A stretch of 64,000 nucleotides of DNA, taken from positions 1-64,000 of the forward strand of contig NZ_AYTB01000007.1 of the NCBI RefSeq assembly GCF_000505545.1, written 5' to 3'. The notes beneath the pieces are model-generated. The model saw only the letters and a list, made by a program, of their open reading frames with translations. It searched no databases and was not told the DNA's origin. The translations under genes were made by a program, and so were the position numbers. The stretch is from Kurthia huakuii LAM0618. Its GTDB lineage: Bacteria > Bacillota > Bacilli > Bacillales_A > Planococcaceae. Below are positions 53,534 through 63,982 of this stretch, piece after piece (positions within the stretch are counted from its first letter, which is position 1; each line of letters starts with the position of its first letter).

Positions 53534-55000
53534 ATGAACTTTTTAAAGCGTGCTTTTTATAGCACAAAAGCAAAAGTCGGTCGATCATTACTACTGACGT
53601 TTGTGTTCTCAGCGATTTTAATTTTTATTTTAGCCGGCTTAACGATTCAAAGTGCGTCACTAACAGCCGCCGAAAATGCGAAGAAAAGCATGGGAGCAAC
53701 AGTCACATTATCAGCCAATATGGAAAATGCGATGAAAGACATGCAAAAAAATAGTAACGAAGGACAACGACCAGATCCTGGAAGTTTTAATCTAACACCA
53801 GTCGATTTAGATGATGTCGAAAAAATCACGGCACTAAATAATTTATCGTATTATACAATGTCATCTACAACAACGGTCGATGCGAAATCATTTGAAGCTA
53901 TTTCGTCTGAGGAGTCATCTAATACTAGTGAGCAAAGCGCTCCAAGTGGTATGAAAATGCCGCAAATGACCTCACAAGGTGATATTTCAATTTCTGGTAC
54001 AAATGCGACAGCTACTACAACATCATTTAAAGGTGGTACTGCTGAAATAATCGATGGTGTTGGGATTACCAATGAGGACATGGATTCAAATAAAGCTGTT
54101 ATTGAAACAACTTTAGCACAAGCAAATGACCTCACAGTCGGTGATACGATTAAAATTGAACGCGACGATAAAACGTATAAATTAAACATTGTCGGCATTT
54201 ATAAATCAACTGAATCAACGGATTCGCGCAGTATGCAAATGGCGTCACTTAATCCGTACAATACGATTTATACATCCTATACTTTTGCGAATAAAGTAAA
54301 AGGAAGCGACTACAAAAATACGGCAGATTCCGTCGTATTCCACGTAACGGACCCAGAAAAAATGCCGGCCTTTGTCAAAGCAGCGACAGCAACCGGCTTA
54401 GATACAGACACGTATTCATTAACAACAAATGATCAACAGTATCAACAAATGGTGCAGCCACTCGATAACGTCAAAAGTTTTGCCAATAAAATTGTCTTGT
54501 TAGTAGCTATTGCAGGGACGGTCATCCTAGCGCTAATTGTTATGCTGACGATTCGCGAACGTAAATACGAAATCGGCGTGTTGATGTCGTTAGGTGAAAA
54601 ACGTAGTAAAATCATTGCACAATTTTTTGCAGAACTTATTTTTGTATTAGCGCTTGCCTTAGTCGTTGCAGGTGTTAGCGGTCAATTTGTCGGCAATGCA
54701 GTCGGCAAGCAGCTAATTGAGCAACAAACGACGACACAAACGAGCGATGCCACGTCTAGTGCACAGCAAGGCCCTGGCGGCGGTCAGGCACCCTCTAATA
54801 TGCCAAGCGGCGGTCCGGGAATGGGCGGCAATGCACAAGCAACCGATATGCAACAGCAAATTAGCGATTTAGACATTACGTTATCAATCAAAGAATTAAT
54901 GGAACTAGGTGGCTTCGGTCTAGGTATTAGTTTCCTTGCAGTGCTCATTGCATCGATCGGGATTATGCGTATGAAGCCGAAGAAAATTTTAATCTCATAG
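53534..55000 (+). CDS. MacB/FtsX-type ABC transporter permease
   Basis: 488 residues. One N-terminal TM (about 17-38) is followed by an extracellular MacB periplasmic-core-like domain to about 310. TM helices lie near 318-340, 360-385 and 462-480, with the TIRERKYEIGVLMSLGEKRSKI cytoplasmic coupling stretch. The loop between TM3 and TM4 carries a Pro/Gly/Met/Gln-rich insert (QQGPGGGQAPSNMP, GGPGMGGNAQ, about 417-440). The first extracellular part is also Met/Gln-rich. Such exporters handle peptides, antibiotics or lipoproteins. AGGAGG precedes ATG 53534 and the ATPase gene follows within 12 bp. Confidence 0.85.
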   Translation: MNFLKRAFYSTKAKVGRSLLLTFVFSAILIFILAGLTIQSASLTAAENAKKSMGATVTLSANMENAMKDMQKNSNEGQRPDPGSFNLTPVDLDDVEKITALNNLSYYTMSSTTTVDAKSFEAISSEESSNTSEQSAPSGMKMPQMTSQGDISISGTNATATTTSFKGGTAEIIDGVGITNEDMDSNKAVIETTLAQANDLTVGDTIKIERDDKTYKLNIVGIYKSTESTDSRSMQMASLNPYNTIYTSYTFANKVKGSDYKNTADSVVFHVTDPEKMPAFVKAATATGLDTDTYSLTTNDQQYQQMVQPLDNVKSFANKIVLLVAIAGTVILALIVMLTIRERKYEIGVLMSLGEKRSKIIAQFFAELIFVLALALVVAGVSGQFVGNAVGKQLIEQQTTTQTSDATSSAQQGPGGGQAPSNMPSGGPGMGGNAQATDMQQQISDLDITLSIKELMELGGFGLGISFLAVLIASIGIMRMKPKKILIS

Positions 55001-55012
55001 GAGGATTTGCAA

Positions 55013-55672
55013 ATGTTAGAAGTAAAAGACGTGAACTATTGGTACCAAACAAAAAATGATGCGCTTTATGAAGATATTAATTTAACATTTGATAACGGTA
55101 AGCTTTATGGCATACTCGGCTCATCAGGCTCTGGTAAAACGACCTTCTTATCGCTGATTGCGGGGCTTGATGTTCCAAAGAAAGGTGAGATTTTGTACGA
55201 TGGTAAATCGATGACCAAAATCGGTTTGACAGCGTATCGCAACAAATATGTGTCAATTGTTTTTCAGTCGTATAATTTACTACCTTATATGTCAGCCGTT
55301 GATAATATTTTAGCAGCACTCGAAATTACTAATTCACAGCGTAGCGACCGTAAATCTTATGCACTTGATATGCTTTCACGCGTTGGGATTACCGAAGACA
55401 TAGCAAAGAAAAATGTTCAACATTTGTCTGGTGGTCAGCAGCAACGCGTGGCGATTGTTCGCGCAATGTGTTGTGATGCGCAGCTCGTTGTAGCAGATGA
55501 ACCGACAGGCAATTTGGATGAACAAAATTCACAAGAAATCATTAAGTTGTTTTCGGAGCTGGCACATGAACAGCAAAAATGCGTCATCGTCATTACGCAT
55601 GAGCGTGAAATTGCTAGTGCATGTGATGTTGTCCTTGAACTGAAAAATAAAACATTTCAGACGATTCATTAA
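55013..55672 (+). CDS. ABC transporter ATP-binding protein, partner of the preceding permease
   Basis: 219 residues of the LolD/MacB-type ATPase family. Walker A is GSSGSGKTTFL near 35-45, the Q-loop FQSYNLLPYMSAVDNI, the signature LSGGQQQRVAIVRAM and Walker B LVVADEPTGNLDEQN. ATG 55013 is seven bases after AGGAGG. It energises the permease encoded upstream. No histidine kinase or response regulator gene lies beside the pair, so its inducer cannot be guessed. Confidence 0.92.
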   Translation: MLEVKDVNYWYQTKNDALYEDINLTFDNGKLYGILGSSGSGKTTFLSLIAGLDVPKKGEILYDGKSMTKIGLTAYRNKYVSIVFQSYNLLPYMSAVDNILAALEITNSQRSDRKSYALDMLSRVGITEDIAKKNVQHLSGGQQQRVAIVRAMCCDAQLVVADEPTGNLDEQNSQEIIKLFSELAHEQQKCVIVITHEREIASACDVVLELKNKTFQTIH

Positions 55673-55677
55673 GGAAC

Positions 55678-55705
55678 AAGGTTCGGCCATAGCCGAGCCT
55701 TTTTT
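55678..55705 (+). terminator. Intrinsic terminator after the ABC exporter operon
   Basis: AAGGTTCGGC pairs with GCCGAGCCTT around CATA; T residues follow. Confidence 0.88.
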
Positions 55706-55799
55706 CATTCAAAAAAAGTTCATACATTTGTCGTGAAAAAAGGGAATAGAAAAATGAAACCAATTGCATTTAAGTTCGTAGAATAAGGCAGAAACAAAA

Positions 55800-55816
55800 A
55801 GTCAAAAAAGGTCAAA
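55800..55816 (+). promoter_or_regulatory. CtsR operator 1 upstream of clpB
   Basis: AGTCAAA-AAA-GGTCAAA matches the direct heptad repeat recognised by the class III heat-shock repressor CtsR. It lies just upstream of the -35. Confidence 0.88.
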
Positions 55817-55824
55817 CATATCAG

Positions 55825-55853
55825 TTGAATTTTAGAAACAACGAGACTATAAT
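55825..55853 (+). promoter_or_regulatory. SigA promoter of clpB
   Basis: TTGAAT (55825-55830), 17 bp, perfect TATAAT (55848-55853). It is flanked by the two CtsR operators. Confidence 0.85.
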
Positions 55854-55867
55854 GAAATTAATCGAAA

Positions 55868-55884
55868 GGTCAAAGAAGGTCAAA
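55868..55884 (+). promoter_or_regulatory. CtsR operator 2 upstream of clpB
   Basis: GGTCAAA-GAA-GGTCAAA is an exact direct heptad repeat located at the expected transcription start, downstream of the -10. Confidence 0.92.
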
Positions 55885-55928
55885 TAATACTTTGACGAAC
55901 TACATCCGATGAAGGAGTGGGAAATTAT

Positions 55929-58079
55929 ATGCAAATGAACATGAACAATGAACAAGAGAAAAATCCGTTAGAAACATATGGACGTAATTTAAATGAAACT
56001 GTAAAAGCAGGCAAGTTGGATCCGGTTATTGGACGTGACGAAGAAATCCGTAATGTCATCCGTATTCTCTCTCGTAAAACAAAAAACAACCCGGTATTAA
56101 TTGGTGAACCTGGTGTTGGTAAAACGGCGATTGTTGAAGGATTAGCACAACGTATCGTTAAAGGCGACGTGCCGGAAGGTTTAAAAGACCATGAAATTTA
56201 CGAGCTTGATATGAGTGCGCTGATTGCTGGTGCAAGTTACCGTGGCCAATTTGAAGAGCGTTTACAAGGCGTATTAAAACAAGTAAAGGAAGCAGAAGGT
56301 CGCATTATTTTATTTATCGATGAAATTCATACAATCGTTGGCGCTGGGAAAACAGAAGGTTCAATGGATGCCGGCAATATGCTAAAACCGATGCTTGCAC
56401 GCGGTGAACTGCATTGTATTGGTGCGACAACATTAGATGAGTATCGCACGAATATTGAAAAAGACCCTGCACTTGAACGTCGTTTCCAACAAGTACTTGT
56501 ACGTGAACCATCTGTTGAGGATACAATTTCGATTTTACGTGGCTTAAAAGAGCGCTTTGAATTGCACCACGCTGTTAAAATTCATGACCGCGCGATTGTA
56601 GCGGCAGCGGAACTGTCAAATCGCTATTTAACCGAGCGTTTCTTACCAGATAAAGCGATTGATTTAATCGATGAAGCTTGTGCAATGATTCGTACAGAAA
56701 TCGATTCGATGCCACAAGAGTTAGACGAAGTAACGCGTCGCCAAATGCAGCTTGAAATTGAAGAACAAGCATTGATGAAAGAAACGGATGCAGCTTCTGA
56801 AAAACGCTTGAAAAATTTACGTGAGGAATTACAACAATTAAAAGATTCTTCAGCGTCAATGAAATCACAATGGGATAGTGAAAAACACGCGTTACAACAT
56901 ATCCAAGCGAAACGAGAATTACTTGATAAAAAACGTAGCGAATTAGAAAAAGCAGAAGCCGAATATGATTTAAATAAAGCGGCGGTATTGCGTCACGGTG
57001 AAATTCCACAACTGAAAAAAGAATTAGAAGAACTAGAGCGAAAATTAACAGAATCAGGTGATACACGTTTATTACGTGAAGATGTGACATCTGATGAAAT
57101 TGCTGCAATTGTCTCTCGCTGGACAGGCGTACCGGTAACAAAAATGCTCCAAAGTGAACGTGAAAAATTACTGGCACTTGGCGATATTTTACACAATCGT
57201 GTCGTTGGCCAAGACGATGCGGTGAAATTAGTAACGGAAGCGGTATGGCGTGCGCGCGCTGGTATTCAAGATCCGAATAAACCAATTGGTTCGTTCTTAT
57301 TCTTAGGGCCAACTGGTGTCGGTAAAACGGAATTAGCAAAAGCGTTAGCTGAACAATTATTCGATTCAGAGGACCACTTTGTGCGTATTGATATGAGTGA
57401 GTATATGGAAAAACATAGCGTTTCTCGTTTAGTTGGAGCGCCTCCTGGCTATATCGGTTATGAAGAAGGCGGTCAATTGACTGAGCAAATTCGTCGTAAT
57501 CCGTATGCGGTCGTATTACTTGATGAAATCGAAAAAGCACATCCAGATGTTGCGAATATTTTACTGCAAATTTTAGATGATGGTCGTATTACAGATGGCC
57601 AAGGACGTACGGTGAACTTTACAAATACTGTAGTCATCATGACATCAAACTTAGGTTCACATTATTTACTTGAAATGAATGAATCGAATGAACATGCGAC
57701 CGAGGATTTAGTGATGGCTGAATTGAAACAACATTTCAAACCAGAGCTCTTAAACCGTTTGGACGATATCGTCATGTTCCATTCATTATCAGGAGAGCAT
57801 TTCGTGAAAATTGCCGATAAATATTTACAATCATTACGAAAACGTTTAGCATCGCAAGAAATCAATTTAGTGATTGAACCAGGCGTGTTAGAGTGGATTG
57901 CAAAAGAGGGCGTCGATCCGGCATTTGGTGCGCGTCCACTACGTCGCTTTATCCAACGCCATGTAGAAACGGTTGTGGCGCGTGAATTATTACGCGGTGA
58001 TACGTTACCAGGGGCGACGATGACCGTATACTTGGACAACGGCGAAGCGACTGTACGCGTTGACAATGTAACAGCATAA
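55929..58079 (+). CDS. clpB: ClpB-type disaggregase lacking the N-terminal domain
   Basis: 716 residues against about 860 for typical ClpB. The first AAA domain starts almost at once ([26 protein letters not shown]). Walker A is [13 protein letters not shown] near 70, Walker [15 protein letters not shown]. The coiled-coil M-domain spans about 265-370 ([40 protein letters not shown]). The second AAA has [14 protein letters not shown] near 465 and SNLGS. No IGF/IGL loop for ClpP binding is seen, arguing against ClpC/ClpE. The substrate-binding N domain is absent, with no sign of it in the 256 bp upstream, which instead hold the CtsR-controlled promoter. ATG 55929 follows GGAGTGGG. Confidence 0.88.
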   Translation: MQMNMNNEQEKNPLETYGRNLNETVKAGKLDPVIGRDEEIRNVIRILSRKTKNNPVLIGEPGVGKTAIVEGLAQRIVKGDVPEGLKDHEIYELDMSALIAGASYRGQFEERLQGVLKQVKEAEGRIILFIDEIHTIVGAGKTEGSMDAGNMLKPMLARGELHCIGATTLDEYRTNIEKDPALERRFQQVLVREPSVEDTISILRGLKERFELHHAVKIHDRAIVAAAELSNRYLTERFLPDKAIDLIDEACAMIRTEIDSMPQELDEVTRRQMQLEIEEQALMKETDAASEKRLKNLREELQQLKDSSASMKSQWDSEKHALQHIQAKRELLDKKRSELEKAEAEYDLNKAAVLRHGEIPQLKKELEELERKLTESGDTRLLREDVTSDEIAAIVSRWTGVPVTKMLQSEREKLLALGDILHNRVVGQDDAVKLVTEAVWRARAGIQDPNKPIGSFLFLGPTGVGKTELAKALAEQLFDSEDHFVRIDMSEYMEKHSVSRLVGAPPGYIGYEEGGQLTEQIRRNPYAVVLLDEIEKAHPDVANILLQILDDGRITDGQGRTVNFTNTVVIMTSNLGSHYLLEMNESNEHATEDLVMAELKQHFKPELLNRLDDIVMFHSLSGEHFVKIADKYLQSLRKRLASQEINLVIEPGVLEWIAKEGVDPAFGARPLRRFIQRHVETVVARELLRGDTLPGATMTVYLDNGEATVRVDNVTA

Positions 58080-58084
58080 TAAGG

Positions 58085-58117
58085 AAAGGAGCTGCATCTT
58101 CATGCAGCTCCTTTTTT
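58085..58117 (+). terminator. Intrinsic terminator after clpB
   Basis: A 12-bp stem (AAGGAGCTGCAT with ATGCAGCTCCTT) and T tract. Confidence 0.9.
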
Positions 58118-58124
58118 GTGCCAC

Positions 58125-58168
58125 AAAAAAAGATGGACGCGCCTTATTGTGGCAAGTCCATCTTTTTT
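58125..58168. terminator. Second bidirectional hairpin between clpB and yjzD
   Basis: AAAAAAAGATGGAC pairs with GTCCATCTTTTTT around a 17-nt loop. Confidence 0.75.
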
Positions 58169-58173
58169 AAAGT

Positions 58174-58202
58174 AAAAAGCCTCGACAAATGTCGAGACTT
58201 CT
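58174..58202 (-). terminator. Terminator of the yjzD-like gene (minus strand)
   Basis: On the minus strand AAGTCTCGACA pairs with TGTCGAGGCTT and runs into T residues. Confidence 0.8.
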
Positions 58203-58204
58203 AA

Positions 58205-58402
58205 TTAGTGGTCTTCGCGACCGATTGCTTTTGGCGATTCGCTTGGAATTACGGCATCAATGATGATTAATAATACAGCGAATACTAATGACATGATGAA
58301 GCCTTGGTTCCAGTCTGGAGTACCTTGGTTGATTGCGCTAACTACGTAGTTCAATACAGATACTAAGATGACTGACCAGATTACTAAGAAAATGTATCTC
58401 AT
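58205..58402 (-). CDS. yjzD: YjzD-like DUF2929 small membrane protein
   Basis: 65 residues with two TM helices (about 4-24 and 35-52) and a short charged tail ending AIGREDH. Size, MRYIFLVIWS start and position divergent to fabH fit the DUF2929/YjzD family of Bacillales. AGGTGA lies upstream of its ATG. Function unknown. Confidence 0.72.
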   Translation of the reverse strand: MRYIFLVIWSVILVSVLNYVVSAINQGTPDWNQGFIMSLVFAVLLIIIDAVIPSESPKAIGREDH

Positions 58403-58523
58403 GATTTTGTTTTCACCTCTAAGTTACTATTCTATCTGTCTTATCATACCATAACTACATTAAGCATTGAAATACTGTTTTTGAATAAATAAAGGCGATT
58501 TTCCATTGTTCGTATTTCTATAG

Positions 58524-58552
58524 TTGCAATTTTTAGTCTTATTATCTATAAT
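58524..58552 (+). promoter_or_regulatory. SigA promoter of fabH-fabF
   Basis: TTGCAA (58524-58529), 17 bp, TATAAT (58547-58552). Confidence 0.82.
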
Positions 58553-58569
58553 TATGACCAGATACTAAT
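58551..58569 (+). promoter_or_regulatory. FapR operator overlapping the fabH promoter
   Basis: ATTATGACCAGATACTAAT is an imperfect palindrome close to the FapR site TTAGTACC-TG-ATACTAA. It overlaps the -10 and start region as in B. subtilis fatty-acid genes. FapR represses until malonyl-CoA accumulates. Confidence 0.7.
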
Positions 58570-58594
58570 ATTTGATTATAAAGGTGGTTACGTT

Positions 58595-59533
58595 ATGAAC
58601 GCAGGGTTTATTGGTGTAGGGCGTTATGTACCAGAAAAAGTCGTGACGAACTTTGACTTAGAAAAAATCGTTGATACAAATGATGAATGGATTCGTACAC
58701 GTACAGGCATTGAAGAACGCCGTATTGCGGGCGATGATGTGAATACGTCAGATATGGCCTACGAGGCAGCAAAACAAGCAATTGAACATGCGGGGATTTC
58801 TCCAGAGCAAATTGGCTTGATTTTAGTTGCGACGGTAACGCCAGATCAGCCTTTCCCATCTGTAGCATGTATGTTGCAACATAAACTAGGTGCAACAAAT
58901 GCGGCAGCAATGGACATTTCAGCGGCATGTGCTGGTTTCATGTATGGTGCGATTACGGCGCAGCAATTTATTGCAACAAATACATATGACTATGTGTTAG
59001 TTGTCGGCGTTGAAAAATTGTCGAAAATTACAGACTGGTCAGACCGTAATACAGCCGTATTATTTGGTGATGGTGCTTGTGCTGCTGTGATGGGTAAAGT
59101 ATCAGACGGTCGTGGTATTTTATCATTTGATTTAGGCGCAAAAGGCGCTGGCGCTAAATATTTATATGAAGACGAAAACCAACATATCGTTATGAATGGT
59201 CGCGAAGTGTTTAAATTTGCAGTTCGTCAAATGGGTGAGTCAGCGTTGAAGGTTGTTGAACAAGCTGGCTTACAAAAAGAAGATGTCGATTTATTAATTC
59301 CACACCAAGCAAATATTCGCATTATGAATTCGGCACGTGAACGCCTTGGTTTACCAGAAGAAAAAATGTCCTCTGTCATTGCGAAATACGGCAATACTTC
59401 AGCAGCATCCATTGGTAACGCTTTAGTTGAAGAGTTAGAAAATGGTAAAATTAAAGACGATGATTTACTTGTTTTAGTTGGCTTTGGTGGCGGCTTAACG
59501 TGGGGTGCCATCGCACTGAAATGGGGGAAATAA
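58595..59533 (+). CDS. fabH: FabH, beta-ketoacyl-ACP synthase III
   Basis: 312 residues. The catalytic triad is Cys in [11 protein letters not shown] near 112, His in [10 protein letters not shown] near 238-244 and Asn in [12 protein letters not shown] near 268-278. [18 protein letters not shown] near 28-45 is characteristic. It starts fatty-acid chains from acyl-CoA and malonyl-ACP; Bacillales enzymes favour branched primers. AGGTGG precedes ATG 58595. fabF follows within 20 bp. Confidence 0.96.
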   Translation: MNAGFIGVGRYVPEKVVTNFDLEKIVDTNDEWIRTRTGIEERRIAGDDVNTSDMAYEAAKQAIEHAGISPEQIGLILVATVTPDQPFPSVACMLQHKLGATNAAAMDISAACAGFMYGAITAQQFIATNTYDYVLVVGVEKLSKITDWSDRNTAVLFGDGACAAVMGKVSDGRGILSFDLGAKGAGAKYLYEDENQHIVMNGREVFKFAVRQMGESALKVVEQAGLQKEDVDLLIPHQANIRIMNSARERLGLPEEKMSSVIAKYGNTSAASIGNALVEELENGKIKDDDLLVLVGFGGGLTWGAIALKWGK

Positions 59534-59552
59534 CATGAAAGTGGGGAACGAA

Positions 59553-60794
59553 ATGACGAAAAAACGTGTAGTAATTACAGGGATGGGTGCCGTAACACCT
59601 GTAGGTAATAATGTAGTAGATAGCTGGAATGCAGTTAAAAATGGTCAATCAGGTGTTGGGCCATTAACGCGTATTGATGCCGAAAAATTCAATGCGAAAG
59701 TAGCGGCACAAGTAAAAGATTTTGATATTGAGCAATATGTGTCGAAAAAAGATGCCCGCAAAATGGACCGCTTTACACATTATGCGATTGCAGCCGCAAA
59801 AGAAGCAGTAGACGATGCAGCGCTTGAAATTACAGATGACAATGCAGCAGATATCGGCGTATGGTTAGGCTCTGGTATTGGTGGTATGGAAACATTTGAA
59901 CAACAATACAAAAACTTAACGGAAAAAGGGCCACGTCGTGTAAGTCCATTTTTCGTTCCGATGATGATTCCGGATATGGCAGCAGGTCAAGTATCGATTT
60001 TACTAGGTGCTAAAGGAATTAACACATGTACCGTAACAGCTTGTGCAACGGGCACAAACTCAATCGGTGATGCCTTTAAAGTCATCCAACGCGGCGATGC
60101 TGTAGCGATGATTACAGGTGGTACAGAAGCACCTATTACGGAATTAGCTGTTGCAGGTTTCTGCTCAAACACAGCACTATCAACAAATCCAGACCCACAA
60201 ACAGCAAGTCGTCCATTCGATAAAGACCGCGATGGTTTCGTTATCGCAGAAGGTGCAGGCATTGTTGTGCTTGAAGAGCTTGAGCATGCTTTAGCGCGCG
60301 GTGCGAAAATCTATGCGGAAGTTGTAGGATACGGAGCATCAGGTGATGCGTATCATATTACGGCACCCGCTCAAGATGGTAGCGGTGCAATGCGCTCAAT
60401 GCAACAAGCATTAAATGATGCCGGTATCGAACCAGCAGCCGTTGACTATATTAATGCCCATGGTACAAGTACATATTATAATGATATGCTTGAAACGTTA
60501 GCGATTAACAATGTATTTGGTGAGCACGCGAAAAAATTAGCAGTAAGCTCAACCAAATCAATGACTGGTCATATGCTAGGTGCTGCTGGTGGTATCGAAG
60601 CCATCTTCTCGGCGTTAGCGATTAAAGAAAGCATCGTACCACCAACAATTAACCTTGTGAACCAAGCAGAAGAATGCGACCTTGATTACGTGCCAAACGA
60701 AGCACGTGAAATGAACGTTAATTACGCACTGAGCAACTCATTCGGTTTCGGTGGACATAATGCGACACTATTATTTAAAAAATACGAAGCGTAA
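59553..60794 (+). CDS. fabF: FabF, beta-ketoacyl-ACP synthase II
   Basis: 413 residues. It starts [18 protein letters not shown]. The nucleophile Cys lies in [16 protein letters not shown] near 163, the first His in [12 protein letters not shown] near 303, and the second in [18 protein letters not shown] near 340. It elongates acyl-ACP chains. ATG 59553 gives the family's usual length; an in-frame ATG at 59535, with its own GGGGG, would add six residues. Confidence 0.96.
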   Translation: MTKKRVVITGMGAVTPVGNNVVDSWNAVKNGQSGVGPLTRIDAEKFNAKVAAQVKDFDIEQYVSKKDARKMDRFTHYAIAAAKEAVDDAALEITDDNAADIGVWLGSGIGGMETFEQQYKNLTEKGPRRVSPFFVPMMIPDMAAGQVSILLGAKGINTCTVTACATGTNSIGDAFKVIQRGDAVAMITGGTEAPITELAVAGFCSNTALSTNPDPQTASRPFDKDRDGFVIAEGAGIVVLEELEHALARGAKIYAEVVGYGASGDAYHITAPAQDGSGAMRSMQQALNDAGIEPAAVDYINAHGTSTYYNDMLETLAINNVFGEHAKKLAVSSTKSMTGHMLGAAGGIEAIFSALAIKESIVPPTINLVNQAEECDLDYVPNEAREMNVNYALSNSFGFGGHNATLLFKKYEA

Positions 60795-60803
60795 GCGACT
60801 TCT

Positions 60804-60839
60804 AACATTCGTCACATTGCTAGTGGCGAATGTTTTTTT
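60804..60839 (+). terminator. Intrinsic terminator after fabF
   Basis: AACATTCGTCAC pairs with GTGGCGAATGTT (one G-U) before a T tract. Confidence 0.87.
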
Positions 60840-60844
60840 GTACG

Positions 60845-60890
60845 AAAAAAGACACTTCTATAGTATAGCAACTTTAGCAGTGTCTTTTTT
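60845..60890. terminator. Bidirectional terminator between fabF and trpS
   Basis: AAAAAAGACACT pairs with AGTGTCTTTTTT around a 22-nt loop; it can stop trpS transcription on the minus strand. Confidence 0.75.
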
Positions 60891-60947
60891 CACTATTCTA
60901 TTTTAGTAGGTCAACGCCATGTCGTACGCCTTTTTTACATCTATTAA

Positions 60948-62235
<1,288 letters not shown>

Positions 62236-62241
62236 GCCATT

Positions 62242-62661
62242 ATAATACAGCTTTTTTTAAATTACAACATGTACACATATCAGCCGTTCGACGGATTAAA
62301 TTTTAGATTAAATTCGGTACAATAGGGAAAATTGAAACTATTACTACAAATAAACAAATAAAAAAGCAAGGCATTATTTTCATTTTTATTAAGCTAATTG
62401 AGAATGGAAAAAGAGTTGGATTGGGTTTAAAGCCTTAGCAATCAGGGAACATTAGTAGCGTAGTTTATTTTTCAATGCCCTATAAAATGGTAAAAAGAAA
62501 CTTTTTTAATAAATATGTCGCCTTATAAAATGAACATAAAATAATTTTGAATATCCTATATTCAAAGTAATAAAGTTGTTGTATAATGAGGTTAGACCTC
62601 TTGATTAGAGTCATTCTAATTTAATAATTCGGTTACACATTTTGAAAGGATGTGTTTGAAC
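62242..62661. other. AT-rich intergenic region between trpS T-box and spx
   Basis: About 400 bp without a credible ORF. TATAAT at 62582-62587 is the probable spx -10, with TTCAAA upstream at a short 15-bp spacing. Two small hairpins lie in the spx leader (GAGGT/ACCTC near 62588-62600 and TTAGA/TCTAA near 62606-62620). TACAAT near 62318 may be a second upstream promoter. spx is multi-promoter in B. subtilis. Confidence 0.45.
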
Positions 62662-63060
62662 ATGATGGTAACATTATTTACATCACCAAGTTGTACTTCA
62701 TGTCGTAAAGCAAAAGCATGGTTAGAAGAACATGAAATTCCATATACAGAACGTAATATTTTTGCCGAGCCACTAAGCATTAGTGAAATCAAAGAAATTT
62801 TACGTATGACAGAAGATGGCACCGATGAAATTATTTCAACGCGCTCAAAAATCTTCCAAAAATTAAATGTTGATTTAGAAACATTACCTTTAAATCAATT
62901 GTACGAGTTAATTCAAGAAAATCCGGGCCTTTTACGTCGTCCGATTATTTTAGATGAAAAACGTTTACAAGTTGGCTACAACGAAGATGAAATTCGTCGT
63001 TTCTTACCTCGTAAAGTGCGCGCTTATCAATTACAAGAAGCACAAAAAATGGTTAACTAA
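62662..63060 (+). CDS. spx: Spx, RNA-polymerase-binding disulfide-stress regulator
   Basis: 132 residues (131 if started at the second ATG, 62665). ArsC-like fold with the redox switch CTSC (Cys10/Cys13 in the MVTLF numbering). The conserved RNA polymerase contact is around Gly52, in [16 protein letters not shown]. The [29 protein letters not shown] end is typical. Spx binds the alpha-subunit C-terminal domain and activates thiol-stress genes; ClpXP degrades it. AAAGGATG lies upstream. Confidence 0.97.
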   Translation: MMVTLFTSPSCTSCRKAKAWLEEHEIPYTERNIFAEPLSISEIKEILRMTEDGTDEIISTRSKIFQKLNVDLETLPLNQLYELIQENPGLLRRPIILDEKRLQVGYNEDEIRRFLPRKVRAYQLQEAQKMVN

Positions 63061-63074
63061 ACGTCTTTAAAATC

Positions 63075-63109
63075 GCAGCTAGGAGAAACAGCTCCTAGCT
63101 GCTTTTTTC
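63075..63109 (+). terminator. Intrinsic terminator after spx
   Basis: A perfect 11-bp stem GCAGCTAGGAG/CTCCTAGCTGC and T tract. Confidence 0.92.
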
Positions 63110-63241
63110 TTTAGAAGGTCATTTGAAACTTTTTCTTTTCTTTTTTAAGCAAAAGGAATTACAATAGAGGTAGCTATACTTCGAAAGCAGATACTTGATG
63201 CAACATCTTCTTATAGAAGTAACCGAAAGGAGTTGTGTAAT

Positions 63242-63898
63242 ATGGATATTGAACGTATTAACGAAAACACACTGAAACTTTTCATTTCTTATACAGACAT
63301 TGAAGAGCGAGGTTTTACAAAAGATGAAATCTGGTATAACCGCGATAAAGGTGAGGAACTCTTTTGGGTTATGATGGATGAGATTAGTGAAGAGGATCAA
63401 TTTGAAATTGATGGCCCGCTGTGGATTCAAGTTGTGGCGAAAGAAGTCGGTCTTGAACTGACAGTTACAACTGCAAAACTCACACAAGAAGGCTTAGAAG
63501 ACTTACCATTTGGCCCAGGAAAGTTACCACCAGGTTTACCAGGTCTGTTTGATTTGGATCAGCAAAATGCAAAAGAGCTGGATAACTTCTTGGAAGAAAA
63601 CTTTGGCGATTCAACATTTGAGTTTGTGTTTGAATTAAAAGATTTTGACGACTTAATTCATCTAGCTGAGCGTTTAGCGCACACTGATGATGTCGATAAT
63701 CGTTTGTTTGAACAAGACGGCAAATATTATTTATATATCCACTTCGATGAAGAAGGGGAGAAAGATGAACGTTTAAACTTCTTAAGTGTCGTAACAGAAT
63801 GTGCGAAAGAAGCACATACAACGATTCATGTATTAGAAGAATATGCACATGTGATTATGGCAACAGATGCCTTAAATACAGTGCGCAAATACTTTTAA
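63242..63898 (+). CDS. mecA: MecA, adaptor protein of ClpC
   Basis: 218 residues. The N-terminal substrate-binding domain starts MDIERINENTLKLFISYTDIEERGF. An acidic linker follows, and the C-terminal ClpC-binding domain spans about 110-218 (FEFVFELKDFDDLIHLAERL, YYLYIHFDEEGE). MecA delivers ComK and other substrates to ClpCP. It therefore links with comK at 24738-25289. AAAGGAG before ATG 63242. The order spx-mecA is conserved in Bacillales. Confidence 0.96.
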   Translation: MDIERINENTLKLFISYTDIEERGFTKDEIWYNRDKGEELFWVMMDEISEEDQFEIDGPLWIQVVAKEVGLELTVTTAKLTQEGLEDLPFGPGKLPPGLPGLFDLDQQNAKELDNFLEENFGDSTFEFVFELKDFDDLIHLAERLAHTDDVDNRLFEQDGKYYLYIHFDEEGEKDERLNFLSVVTECAKEAHTTIHVLEEYAHVIMATDALNTVRKYF

Positions 63899-63903
63899 TG
63901 ACC

Positions 63904-63934
63904 AACGAGGCTAGAAAACTAGTCTCGTTTTTTT
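63904..63934 (+). terminator. Intrinsic terminator after mecA
   Basis: AACGAGGCTAG pairs with CTAGTCTCGTT (one G-U) and runs into seven T. Confidence 0.88.
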
Positions 63935-63982
63935 ATTGCATTTTAATAGTTATTTTTTTACAATTAATAGGAGGTGATGCTT

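Noticed and set aside
56575-57540. 321-codon ORF antisense to clpB
   Set aside because: A shadow of the strongly coding clpB frame; the composition is Leu/His/Arg-rich without any motif.
55929-58079. ClpC or ClpE identity for the Clp ATPase
   Set aside because: It has the long ClpB-type M-domain and no UVR motif, zinc finger or ClpP-binding loop.
62242-62661. A small RNA or gene in the 400-bp gap before spx
   Set aside because: No ORF with a ribosome binding site and no strong terminator-bounded transcript; only promoter-like elements and small hairpins.
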